Part shown: one piece after another, positions 21,845 through 32,933 of the stretch
How the letters are laid out: the number at the start of each line of letters is the position of its first letter
Position numbering within the stretch: the stretch's first letter is position 1
Assembly: GCA_036346375.1 (NCBI GenBank)
Contig: JAYEVE010000684.1
Location: 1-64,000 of the forward strand
From: Guadua angustifolia
Taxonomy: Eukaryota > Streptophyta > Magnoliopsida > Poales > Poaceae
Direction of reading: 5' to 3'
Length of the DNA stretch: 64,000 nucleotides
Made by a program: the position numbers and the translations under genes
The notes under the pieces: model-generated
What the model was told of the DNA's origin: nothing
The model's input: the letters and a program-made list of their open reading frames with translations, nothing else
Databases searched by the model: none

Positions 21845-22237
21845 GAGCTGTTTGGTTTGCTACCTTCCTTAACCTTACAAAATTTGGTAATACCAATAGA
21901 ATTTGGCCACCATTTGGATTGCAACCAATATTTGGCTTTCCCAGGAAAATTTGGTAACATAAGTACAAAAGTTGCCAAAATGTTGGCTATTTTACGAGCG
22001 AGCAAAATGTTCACCAAAGTTTTGGAAGGGTTGCTACTGCCTTCTTTGCTGATATGGCACAAAGGGATTGGTTGCATGGAATGCTACAAGTGTTTGATTA
22101 TCAAGCTTTAAATGTATATAGTTTTGGCATAGCTGCAATCCAAACACTTCAACTTTGCCACGATTTTGGTAACGTTACGGTTTTGGTTGTGACCAAATTT
22201 TGATATGATTTGCAGGGGTCGCAAACCAAACAGGTTC
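21845..22237. mobile_element. MITE-like inverted-repeat element
   Basis: Ends GAGCTGTTTGGTTTGC and GCAAACCAAACAGGTTC are inverted repeats around about 390 bp of non-coding, TTTGGTAAC-rich sequence. The termini resemble Tourist-type GGxCTGTTTGG ends. I could not fix a target duplication. Confidence 0.55.
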
Positions 22238-22391
22238 ATAGTGTCTTGCGATGTGCGCTGCGTTGCGAATATTCACTTCCTTGCTTGTTCGGACTGTTCA
22301 TTCTCAGATGTGCTTAACGAGCTAATGCCAACTTTCTGCCCGGGGAAGAGACTGAACGAGGTAAGAATCGAGAGAGTGATAGCATATAGAG

Positions 22392-22548
22392 CCGCATAGA
22401 TTTAGGTTAATGAGGCCCAACCCCAATCAACCCAAATGACATTAGGCATTCGCTTCCTCTCAAAAAAAAAAAAAATCCCTAGCTGTGGGCAACCGCATAG
22501 ATTTAGGTTAATGTCACATTCGCTTCCTCTTGCTTTCTAGCTGTGGGA
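22392..22548. repeat. local direct duplication
   Basis: CCGCATAGATTTAGGTTAATG, CATTCGCTTCCTCT and AGCTGTGGG occur in the same order in 22392-22490 and 22492-22548, with a 14-base A-run in the first copy. A small tandem duplication; no gene seen. Confidence 0.6.
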
Positions 22549-22559
22549 TTGACCTCATT

Positions 22560-23180
22560 GCACAAATCTGCCTGATACCAAGGCCCAAAGTAGTAAAGAG
22601 ATAATGTGACCTGGATGTGCTAACTTTTGCCCGTCTAATCAATTAATCAAGTAATCGACTACTACCAAAACATAGCACTAGGAAAGATCGTAGTGACAAA
22701 CGAAATGCTTCTTGAGTGTTTAACACGACATAACATCGTCGCATAGGATTCAAAGCCAATTCCATTTCCCTCACCAATGCTAAATAAACAAAAGATCGTG
22801 TCCTCTTGCGACCGTGCAAATTCAATTAAAATCGAACAATGCAAACATAGTTATAGCAGCTTTGGCCTGACCTTTACAAGGTGATTCTGTGTATCACTGT
22901 TTGAAAGATGCATAAATATTAAAACATGAATGAAAGGTAAGTGATGATTACTTATCCTTTAGTCTGCTTTAAGATTTATACAATTTGTATTGTGGGGATG
23001 ATTGATAGAATCATTTATTGTACGTTACATTCCGAGAGACAAAACCTAGTGATCCATCCAAAGTTTTACACTTGGGGGAACATATTTATCCTCACTATTA
23101 TAGAATGATACAACACTATCTTTTCATTTGGGTTGATTTTTAACTTTTTAGAAAAAAAACCGATATTGACATATGATTTA
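22560..23180. other. intergenic, nothing recognised
   Basis: AT-rich, with only short chance ORFs and no repeat structure I can name. Confidence 0.4.
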
Positions 23181-23194
23181 GCGTGAGTGAGAAA

Positions 23195-23400
23195 TATAGT
23201 GCAAAATATCACTATTGGTTTGATCTCAAAATAGATAGTGAGGAGCCGCTCTGAGATCAGAACTGATAGTGATGTTATTAGTATCATTATCGTTTCTAAG
23301 GTCGAAACCGATAACCATCGATTCTGATATCATAACCAATAGTGATGACTTGGTCATCACAATTGGTTTCTGATGTTAGAACCGATTATGATAGTATGCT
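23195..23400. repeat. palindromic repeat patch (DNA-transposon-like)
   Basis: Repeated inverted motifs of the kind ATCACTATTGGTTT / AACTGATAGTGAT / AAACCGATAACC / AACCAATAGTGATGA / AACCGATTATGAT are packed into 200 bp. Such patches are typical of subterminal regions of grass DNA transposons (CACTA or related MITEs). No termini could be fixed. Confidence 0.4.
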
Positions 23401-23516
23401 TGATCTCTCAGGTTCTCCTCCCACGCTTGACCTTTCGGTTTCTCCCAATCCATTCAAATACTAAAATCCGAGGCTAACTAATAGCTGGTGTTTCTTTAGA
23501 AGAATTCTGAATTTCT

Positions 23517-24950
23517 CATTGGAGATACGCCCTAGAGAAAATTATAAAAATGGTTATATTTCCTTATATTTATGATATATTACCTTGTTTTTGAATAATA
23601 TCATAATTATTTATTAGTAAATATGTGACTTATTTGTGAAACTCTATATATGACTTTGTGATGATTATTCTAAAGTGATCCTTAGTCCATAAACATATAA
23701 GGACACATATGAATAGACTACATATGTATTGGTTGATGACCATATTTCACAGGTCATGCATAAAGAGATATCAAACTAATAATATAAATACATGTTAGAG
23801 AATATGGAGTTGGATCGCTCACTTTGAGACACTGCGAGAATGTTTTAGTCATCAGTTGGCCTCATATACAATTTGTATACTATATTCTTAGACTTGAGAT
23901 TGACACATATACTCGAAATATGTGATGACTCATTTAAGAGTTGCTAAACACTACTTCGCAACTGGATAGTTAAAAAAGTGGCTTTTGGTTTATCATGAAT
24001 TATGCTATGAGACATGGTCGATCAAAATGGGATTTGCCCCTCCATATAATGGAAGAGATATCTCTAGGCCTCTTAAGTAGTCAGATTCTAAAAATGTATG
24101 ACCATGCTACTCGTGGTTAAAAAGTTAACCGCAGTTAGATATTCTGAGTCCCGTAATCGAGAAGAGTGGTCGAACTAACTAAACAAAAATAGCACATACT
24201 CGTCTTGAGTTTGACTAATATCATGAGGCAAAAGGAAATGCTTATAACTAAGTATTGCTAAGGTTCATCCGATGTGATCTTTATATATACTCGAAAGTCA
24301 GCATGTCCTGCTTTGGACTACTACCGATTAATAGTCAAGTAAGAGCACTCAGATCATGTCCAAATATACATGAACTTATAGGGTCACACGCTTAAAAGGG
24401 TTGGGACTTAATTCGAATGGTGATCCGAATTTTGATGAGTTTCGAGTTCCTAATAGATCTCTAATGTAGAGACCCATTGTGGGACGTCCATATAAAAGGA
24501 GGAATGGTGGCTTTAGAGTTAAGAGACACTACAGGAATTCAGAATTCTTGAAACCATAGTCGTCACACCTCCTACACCCAAAACTGCGCAACCATCGCTA
24601 ACATTCCGGCCTGTAACGTTCCTGTCCCGTATGTGTGGATACTTTGGAGGCGTTGTTGCGAAACTTTAATGCTAAGACGATCCGCAATCTGTGACGATGA
24701 TGAGGACAATCTACAACTTGTGATGATCATGTGGAGCTGTTGGAGGAGGTGTGAGACTAGTATGACTACAACCAAACCAATGCGCTGCATCGACTTTACT
24801 TCTACTATGAATCTATGTATCTAGTAGTAATTCCGTGATCTATAACTTATAGTGGTTCCTTGGTTACACGGTAGAAAATTTTGAATTTTTGCTAGAGTAG
24901 CCTACCTGTTCTCCTTCATTTCTGGTGCAGGACAGACTTGATCTAGTGTT
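23517..24950 (+). repeat. worn Ty1/copia LTR remnant (Angela/RIRE1-like)
   Basis: It begins TTGGAGATACGCCCTAGAG, close to the known start of Angela/RIRE1/BARE-type LTRs. It contains a TATA-like CCATATAAAAGG at about 24489 following GAGACCCATTGTGGGACG. No partner LTR, coding region or target duplication is visible, so it is probably an old solo LTR or a fragment. The right end is approximate. Confidence 0.4.
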
Positions 24951-25241
24951 TATTTATAAACTAGCAGATTTACTTGCGTAACTATACAGCTAGATATGAT
25001 GATATAGTTATATTTGATATACGACTCTACTTTCTGTAATTGAAATACACATTTTGTTTTCTTATATAACTCTAATATCTATATATGATTAATCTGCATC
25101 GTTATAATCTGACCCGCCAAAATAAGTGGCGGAGATCTTTCTCTTTTTCTTTCCATTAATGTGAGAATCTATATAATTTTTTCTTTTTAGCATTATTGTG
25201 AGATTTTCTTGTCCTTAAAATTAAGAATATGTCTCAAATAT

Positions 25242-25246
25242 CATTG
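25242..25246. repeat. target-site duplication CATTG (left) of the minus-strand copia element
   Basis: CATTG precedes the LTR start TGTTGTAAAACG and recurs at 32102-32106 after the other LTR. Confidence 0.9.
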
Positions 25247-25487
25247 TGTTGTAAAACGTCGAAGAACGCCAACGAACAATCACCAATAGTAGATGCAATC
25301 ATTAGAGCAAGAACAATAGACACACAATATAGGGGTGGAATTCTCTCTCGCTTTATTGATTCAATCATCGTTTACAATGAGGTGCACCGATATATATAGC
25401 GGCATGAAGAGAGAGTTCGGATTCGACCACACCATGAAGAGATAGAGTCCTAACCATATTTGGTTTAGGTTTCCTTATCTCATAACA
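25247..25487 (-). repeat. 3' LTR of the minus-strand copia element
   Basis: TGTTGTAAAACG...CTCATAACA. A minus-strand TATA (TATATATA at about 25389-25398) is present. Bases 25488-25497 on the minus strand read AAGGGGGAG, the polypurine tract. Confidence 0.92.
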
Positions 25488-25729
25488 CTCCCCCTTGGTC
25501 GAATACCGCGTAATGCATATGTCTCGTTAAAAACTCCACTCAAAAACCCAGTGGGAAAAAAGAGATGGAGAAAAGAGTACATCGTACTCGCATGCTATGT
25601 TGCACTAGTTGCCTCATTAAAAACCTTTATGTGAGAAAACTTTAGAAAAACTCACAAAGGGAAAAAGAGCACAACTTATTACCTTCAGGGTTTTATTAGG
25701 ATCTTCAGGATCACAATTAGGGTTATGGT

Positions 25730-28636
25730 TCAAGGATTTTCTCCCCCTGAACTCTGTATCTCTCTAAGTCTTCTCATTCCAATGCTTTTAACATATCCTT
25801 GAAATGTGGATTTAGGCAAGGACTTAGTGAATAAATCTGCAAGATTTTCACATGACTTAGTTTGCAAGACTTTTATCTCATCACTCTTCTGGAGTTCATG
25901 AGGATAGAATAACTTAGGAGCAATATGCTTCGTGATGTTGCTCTTTACATAACCCAATTGCATTTGTGCAACACAAGCAGAATTATCTTCATAAATAATT
26001 GTGGGGGTATCGGCGGTGTTAAGGCCACATAACTTCGGATATTGCCAATCACACGTCCGCACCAAACACATTCACGTGAGGCTTCATACAGGCTATAATC
26101 TCACGAGTGGTTGGTAGAAGTTGCTACCAGGTCTGCTTACAAGACCGCCAGAAACTATTTGTACCACCGCAGAGAAACACAAAACCACCGAGATTTGGCA
26201 CTATGGGGATCAGACAGATAGCCAAGATTCAGATATCCCACCATGGTCAAGTCTTGGTTCTTCGGAAAACAACCCAAGATCTTGAGTACCTTGGAGGTAT
26301 CTCGAGTACGCCTTTACACCGGCCCGATGTCTTCGGTTGAGCTGAACTATATCTTGCTAGCAAATTTATCGCGAATGCAATATCGGGCCTTGTGCGATTC
26401 AAGAAGATACATGAGTGCTCCAATAGCACTTAAATATGGGACTTCAGGTCCTAAGACTTCCTCATTTTCCATCCTCGGTCTAAATGTCTTTATCCACTTC
26501 AAGGGATCTTACAACCATGCGGGTTTCAAGGGATGTGATTTATTCATATTAAACCTTTCCAATACCTTCGGGGTATAGGACGACTGGTGAACAAGAATTC
26601 CTTCTGGGAGATGCTCTAGCTGCAGGCCTAAGCAAAATTTGGTTTTACCTAAATCTTTCATCTCAAACTCCGTCGTGAGGCAAGCACTCGCTTCCTTTAT
26701 CTCCTCTGTGGTTCCGATGATATTCAAATCATCAACATACACTGAGATGATACAGAATCCATTCCGGGATTCCTTTATGAACACACAGGCAATCATCATT
26801 ATTAGAGTATCCTTTCTTCAGAGGAACTCACTAAGCTTGCTATACCACATTCTTCCCGATTGTTTTAATCCGTATAGCGATCTCTGCAGCTTTGACGCTA
26901 TACGTGTTGCAATTATTAGGATTCGAACTTTTACTCCTTCAGGACTTTCATATAAATGTCAATCTAGTGACCCATATAAATATGCGGTCACCACATCCAT
27001 CAACCGCATTTTTAAATTTAAGCCACTGCCATTGATATTAGATATCGAACGTTATTCCACTCATTACAGAGAATATGTTTCATCGTAATCGATGCCGGTT
27101 TCTGCGTGAACCCTTGTGCTACAAGCCTCGCTTTTTATATCTCACCACCGGTATTTTCATTTCTCTTCGATGAAAACCCATTTGATCCTGTAGGAATCAC
27201 TTTAGGAAATATTCACCAACAGACCGAAATTTTCCTCTTATTAGCTTAGCGCCTCAATTGCTTTTTTTGTTTGACCCTATCTCGAGCGCTCGCACTCGCC
27301 ATGGACTTTGGATCTGGATCCGTTTTAAGCAATTTTAGAGGCAAATATATGTCGACAATTGTAGTCTTTTCTTTTATTTATTTCTCTCAGATCACTTCGG
27401 GATATATCTATATAAATTTCTTCCGGCTCCTCGTGATTTCCCACAACGATAGAGTCTGGTGTTCCGACTTCAACAGGAATTGTGCGCAAATATCTGTTGG
27501 TTATCATCTTCGTGATGGATCACTTGAGGATGTTACCATCTCCTGGATGGCTCGCTTAGGGATTTTCTCAACATCGAGTTGAGCTTCTTCTCTGTCACAA
27601 GTAGTGTTCTCATTTATTCGGTTCTCTACTGCAGACGTCTCCGCTGAATTGAGTCCGTGCACTGGAGGCCTCTTCTCATCACGAGGGTCAAGAGTAGGTT
27701 CAATATCCTTCTAGGGTATCTCCACTCTTTCAGGTGCATATACTTCAGGTATATGAGATCTTTCACTCCCTTATGACCAGTGAAGGTATTTAGCAGTTTA
27801 TTAGCTTATTTATTGCAGACTTATTATCCTCTGAACTTCAAGTTCAGCTTCTTTAGTGCGTGGGCCTAAGGACTAGGCATTCTGAAATGTGGTACTTATC
27901 TCCCCCTAATGCCGAAAAATGTCCTTAGTATAATCAGCGTACCGAGCCATGTACAGATCCCATGTCATAGGCTCTAGGTATTTTAATACATGACGGAGAG
28001 TCATAACCTACATAGATCCTCAACTGCTGGTGATGTCCTATGGTTGTACGCTGTGGTGGAGAGATTGGCATGCATACAGCACAGCCAGGTTTTCGCAGAT
28101 GGGAAATACTTGATTCTTTTCCACGCACTATCTGCAACGGGGAAATTTCGAGATGTGCAGTTGGACTGAGTTGAATTATTACCGCAGTATGCAACACTGC
28201 GTGGCCCCAACAACCAGTGGGAAGCCAATTATTCTGCAAGAGCGGCCAAGCAATAAGCTTTACTCTCTTAATTAATGACTCTGCAAGGCCATTTTGGGTG
28301 TGGACATGGGGAACAGAATGCTCTACATTAATGCCTAGATCCATACAATAATCATTGAATGCTTTTGAGGTAAACTCGCCAGCATTGTCCATTCGAATGG
28401 ACTTAATCCTTTCTTCTGGAAAAAGAGGCTCTTAATCTAATGATTTGGGCGATTAATTTAGTAAAAGCATGGTTCCTAGTAGATAAGAGACATATATGGG
28501 ACCATCTAGTAGAAGCATCTATTAGCACCATGAAATATCTAAATGGGCCCGACAGGCTGAATTGGTCCACGATATCACCTTGAATTCTCTCCGTGAAATT
28601 CGGTGATTCTTCCCTAATTTTAAGATGAGAGGACAA
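25730..28636 (-). pseudogene. pol: pol remnants: integrase core, RT, RNase H
   Basis: Integrase core at 28636-27934: GPFRYFMVLIDASTRW, then after a break MDNAGEFTSKAFNDYC and VPHVHTQNGLAES, i.e. the D and D/E catalytic region of retroviral-type integrase. RT part near 26799-26509 with SVYVDDLNIIGT (the YVDD polymerase site) and the following EFEMKDLGKTKFCLGLQ. RNase H C-terminal part at 26071-25730 with YEDNSACV and CENLADLFTKSLP. The parts are separated by stop codons and frame changes, and the intervening stretches (27240-27930) are degraded. On the intact-family model this is one polyprotein that processes itself in the cytoplasm and makes and inserts cDNA. Confidence 0.85.
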
Positions 28637-28804
28637 ACTATCGCCTTTCCTTTAGCACATGCAGTAAGCACATAAAAGCTTCAGTTTAGGAAAGGTCAGT
28701 AGTTTTTATATTATGGCCGAGAATTATTTATTATTCTTCATATTCAACCCAAGATGACCTGCATTTATCATGTCGATCTTAAATATTTCGGGTTTTAACT
28801 ATGG

Positions 28805-28872
28805 TTTTCATCGCAACATAAACTTCGGTTTTCATTGCAACATAAACTTCGCTTTTATTGCAACATAAATAT
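28805..28872. repeat. 24-bp tandem repeat, about 2.8 units
   Basis: TTTTCATTGCAACATAAACTTCG-type units start at 28805, 28829 and 28853. They lie in the protease/integrase gap of the minus-strand copia element. Confidence 0.7.
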
Positions 28873-29053
28873 CATAGCATGATTAAATAAATTTCCTGGA
28901 AAAATCGCACTTTATTAAATTTGACTGATAATCGCTCAACAGGAGTGTAGACCATTGTTCATTCAGGAACACAAAGACTAAACTGATAAATGAGGCTCTT
29001 AAGGGGACCCTAAAGGATAATACGACATCGACTCAAAAGGAAAAACTGGGAGA

Positions 29054-30104
29054 CTACTCCATGTCTCCATATAAATCATTTATATCGTCCTCCTGGGACT
29101 TGCCTTTATTCTTCTGGAATTCTTTCAACTCATCCCCAATGAGATCATCATCCAACTCCATTTTATTTTCAACAACAGGTTGAGAAGTGAAGTGCACCTT
29201 CGCCTTATTCCCTTGATTCTTCTGGAATCTTCCAGTGGATTTCATGTACAACTCCACCAAATGCTTTGGGGTGCGACATGTACGTGACCAATGACTAGTA
29301 CATCCACACTTATAGCATGGTTGTTTAGGATCAGCAGCATTATTTGTTGGTCCTTTCTTCTGGAAGTGACCTGATCCATTTTCTTTTGTTTTCCACTGGG
29401 ATTTACCTCTTCCTTTATGATTTTTGTCATTCTTCCATTTATCCCCTTTCTGTCTTTGACCCTTTCTGTGGCCTCGGCTATTGCTAACCTGCTGAGTATT
29501 TACATGTGCTTCAGGCAATGCATGACTCCCACTAGGTAGGACTTGATGATTCTTCATTAGAAGTTCATCATGCTTTTACCTTCTAGCAGAATGCATATCA
29601 CCGAGTACGGTACTTTGCATGACGATCATCGTTGTCGCAAAGATTCTCATGTTGGGGTGGAATGTGCACAAAGTCTTGTCAATCTTTTCACCTTCGTGAT
29701 CTTCGGTCACAAAAAGCTAGTTTGGCAACAATCTTGTGCATGGCGAGTTGTATGTCGCCATCGACTTAAAATCTGGAAGCGCCAAAGAGTCCATTCACGT
29801 TGTGCTTCCGGCGCAGAACGGATCTTTGCTTGGTTATATCGCTCCTTCAGTGGAATTCCATAGGGCGATGGGTCCTCCTCCATCATATATTCTACTTTAG
29901 GTCCGCATGGAGATGGTGCCTCAGAAGTGCAAAGTCACAAGACTTAGCGGTTTTAGGGAGAGCCGGAGCACCAGCTTCAGGCTGTGAAATTGTGGCTCCA
30001 AGAGATCGGGCTGTCAAGTTGATCTTGGCATCCATTGCCCAAGTGAGATAATTGTTGCCATTCAGGGCAAACTCAGCAAATTCTTTCTTTGCGATGTCAG
30101 ACAT
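29054..30104 (-). pseudogene. gag: gag remnant of the minus-strand copia element
   Basis: It starts at ATG 30104 (minus) with MSDIAKKEFAEFALNGNNY and LTWAMDAKI, a standard copia gag N-terminus, and that frame closes at about 29892. The C-terminal part (29557-29054) is open and carries a CCHC knuckle, CYKCGCTSHWSRTC, preceded by a basic K/G/N-rich stretch and followed by an acidic tail ending DDINDLYGDME-stop. The middle is degraded or partly deleted. Confidence 0.8.
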
Positions 30105-31865
30105 ATCCTATATGCAAACAAAACAGGGATTTTGCTTCAGGTAAAATATTATTTTGTATGCTTTGTTGTTGAATCAGTAAAGTATGGTCTATATCTATTC
30201 AGTAGATAATTATCATAGATTTTCCTAACATTTTTTTTCTCTGCTAATTATTAAGCAATTTTCAGAATTACTAATTAAAAGAAGGATAAATTTTCATGTG
30301 AAATAAACCTGGCATAATGCTAATTACATCTTATGAAGCACTTGTTGGTTGGGTATGAAATCATGTAATGAATGCCTCCGTCAACATGACTCTTGGCCAG
30401 GTCAACCCGCCCGAGGCTCACATGAGGGAAGGAGCACTTCCCGATTCCGGTGCCAATTAAGAAACCTAGTCTCATGTGTGTTTTCCTTAGACACCAATTG
30501 TCATGTATCCGTTCCTTCAAAACTGAAGTCAAAAACCCAACCACTTATGCCTTCAAGCTCAAAACCGTTTTGATAGCTCGATTATTTCCATAATTTTCTA
30601 GCATTTCTGTTAATTTTCAAGCAATTTTCAGAATTACTTAAATAACAGAAAAATAGATTACAACGCATATAATAAATGCTAGAAAAATAACCTAGAGAAT
30701 GAAACTTTTGAAAATGTGCTAAATAAACATTTTATCAAACTCATGGAAATCGATTTTAAAATTAAACAGTACACCATCCAGTTTTTTTTCTATGTGTGTG
30801 GACTGTTGGCCCATAAGGCAATATCGGCTCAAAACAGGTGCCCGCCCCATATTGACAGCGGCCCGCATGGCTCCTGAAGCCCGCCGGCCTGCGGAGCCGG
30901 TTGACAAGCAAGGAATGCAAGGGTTTTAACCCTAGCCGGCTAGCCGCCATCTGATCGAAGCGGCGGCGGCAAAATTTGGGTGCGCGCGGCCGAAAGAGCG
31001 ACGCGGCCAACAGGGTGGCGCTGCCGAGGTGACGGCGCAACTGCAGCAGTCAGTGCGCTGGGCCGGTCAGCTAGAGGAAGCGGAGCAGCCGGCGGTGACG
31101 TGGCTTCGGGCTGAGGAGCACCGCGGCGGGCGGCGAATGCACCGACGCTTCTGGCGAGGCGCGAGGCTCCGGCGAGATGCGGACTCCCTCAACTTCCGGC
31201 AAGGTGCGGCGCTACCGGCGAGGCGCGGCGCAACTGGTCAGCTTCGGGTGGTACAATGGCGAAGGCGCGGCCGGGCGGCGCAACAGCGAGCGGCGCGGCC
31301 GGGGCGGCGCGCTTCAGGCGCGGAAGCCGAGCATCGTTGGCGCTTCAGGCGCTGCTGCCCTCAGTGGCGGCCATGGCGTCGGGTGCGTCGGCTTCAAGCG
31401 CGACGATCGCGGGAGAATCGGCTTCAGGCGCGACGGCCACTGGTGCGGCTTCGGGCGGCACTGGTGGCACCATCTTGCGCTTCGGCGATTCAGCCGGCCG
31501 GATTCATTTTTTTTTCCAATGATGAACAGTACTCGCAAGTATGATATCGACATGTTCTGATTGATCGTGGATGAGAACTGGGAAAAGAATGATCTACTAG
31601 ATTGATAGGGAATACCCTCCAAATTTCCGATTTGCTCAATTGCGATTCAATCAATCATACCAATCTGTTACCTTGATTTGCCCTACAGGGAAAATTCTGT
31701 AGACTATCGCGTAGGATAGAGTCGCGTAGGACTTTTTGGCAATCCGAGTGGATGCCGGCGTGATGGCGAGTTGATTGCAGATCGGATCAGCGATCAATCG
31801 CGGTAGTAGTCGTTCGTTGTCGCCGATTTATTCTCCTTCCTGTGGTAGAGATTCGGCCGATAACA
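30105..31865 (-). other. long leader of the minus-strand copia element, with GC-rich block
   Basis: 1.76 kb lies between the 5' LTR and gag. Bases 30840-31510 are strongly GC-rich and hold repeated GCTTCAGGCGC-like motifs (31311, 31342, 31391, 31421, 31447). The stretch 30343-30580 matches, in inverse orientation, 60355-60620 in the plus-strand copy. Frames in the GC-rich block are open on both strands without protein-like features. Confidence 0.6.
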
Positions 31866-32101
31866 TGTTGTAAAACGTCAAGAACGCCAACTAACAATCA
31901 CCAATAGTAGATGCAATCACGCCGAGCAAGAATAATAGACACATAATATAGGTGGAATTCTCTCGCTTTATTGATTCAATCATCGCTATAATGAGGCGCA
32001 CCGATATATATAGCGGTATGAAGAGAGAGTTCGGATTCGACCACACCATGAAGAGATAGAGTTCTAACCATATTTAATTTAGGTTTCCTTATCTCATAAC
32101 A
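31866..32101 (-). repeat. 5' LTR of the minus-strand copia element
   Basis: TGTTGTAAAACG...CTCATAACA, a partner of 25247-25487. The minus-strand bases just inside (TTATCGGCCGAATC) correspond to the PBS position and to GTTATTAGCACGAAGC in the plus-strand copy, so the PBS here has mutated. Confidence 0.92.
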
Positions 32102-32106
32102 CATTG
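32102..32106. repeat. target-site duplication CATTG (right)
   Basis: Exact match to 25242-25246. Confidence 0.9.
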
Positions 32107-32869
32107 CTTATTTTTATTTACATACGTACATATTTGCTCGAAAATTCTATGCATCTATTGCCACCGTTGCCAATTTGCCGTACATCACGAGAATTGCATC
32201 AGCTAATATGTGCCAGCCAATGAAATGGTCTAATGGGCCAAATTCAGCGACCCCAAGGTTGGTAGGGATTTGGGCATGCAATTGATTGCTGGGCCTTAAC
32301 ATACATTGGAAACTTCATTGTGAATAAGTAACAGAGTTAAAAGTTAACACCTGGCGTTGGTGGAAGTGTATGTAAAAAAACAAAAAGAAGAAGAGCACCT
32401 GGCTATTAGAAGCACAAATTGAAACAAAAATGGTGTTTGTAAAGTTTTAACACTGTCGACTGATTTAACTCAAATTCTAGTTGTGATATGTAGTAGAGTG
32501 GTTGGTACATGGAAATCCTTTCTTATGAACTGAATAACAAAAAAATACGATAACCCAAAAAGAGAAGAAATAGCTATGTGTCTACGCGTTACAATGGAAA
32601 TTCAATTTGTAATAAAAAAATTTATTTGCAAAAAGTACTAATCTTATGTAAATAATGATGTTCACTATAAATGTGCAATGGTTAAATGTTTAAATCAATT
32701 CATAAAATATACAAATTCCAAGCACATGTTTACAAACTCGAGTTTAAAATTATCTTTAATTTCACAAACTTAAATAATAACTTCACAGTACTTGAGATTG
32801 TAAATTTGTAACACCACAATTCGAGATCGATCGACCGACTGAAAGAGGCATCACCTGCTGCCCTATAGG
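32107..32869. other. intergenic, nothing recognised
   Basis: AT-rich sequence between the copia element and the gene fragment at 32870-32933, with no gene or repeat I can support. Confidence 0.4.
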
Positions 32870-32933
32870 GGCAAAGACATTGAATATGTAAGCGTCATCC
32901 GCATGTGGCTGCCACCATCGGTGTAAGTGAGTC
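32870..32933 (-). pseudogene. fragment of a CCCH zinc-finger/ankyrin-type gene, downstream half
   Basis: On the minus strand, directly outside the Tekay LTR, the frame reads SLTPMVAATCG and then an in-frame TGA (32895-32897). This fits the ankyrin motif TPLMVAATYG of plant CCCH-type (TZF) proteins, with one residue missing. It joins the frame ending LWYGWNKAYG on the other side of the element (48654). No zinc fingers are visible. The remainder to about 32815 shows no clear reading. Identification rests on short motifs. Confidence 0.45.

Larger units (their letters stand above)
25247..32101 (-). mobile_element. Ty1/copia LTR element, complete ends, coding region decayed
   Basis: 6.9 kb between LTRs of 241 bp (25247-25487) and 236 bp (31866-32101), with a 5-bp duplication CATTG. 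On the minus strand the order is LTR, GC-rich leader, gag, integrase, RT, RNase H, polypurine tract, LTR. Gag and pol are split by frameshifts and stops, so this copy is not autonomous. A second copy of the same family lies on the plus strand at 58584-64000. Lineage within Ty1/copia is not assigned. Confidence 0.9.

Noticed and set aside
31029..31560. Overlapping plus-strand frames of 88-171 codons in the copia leader
   Set aside because: Arg/Ala/Gly-rich frames open in all three phases of a GC-rich repeat; no protein-like conservation visible.
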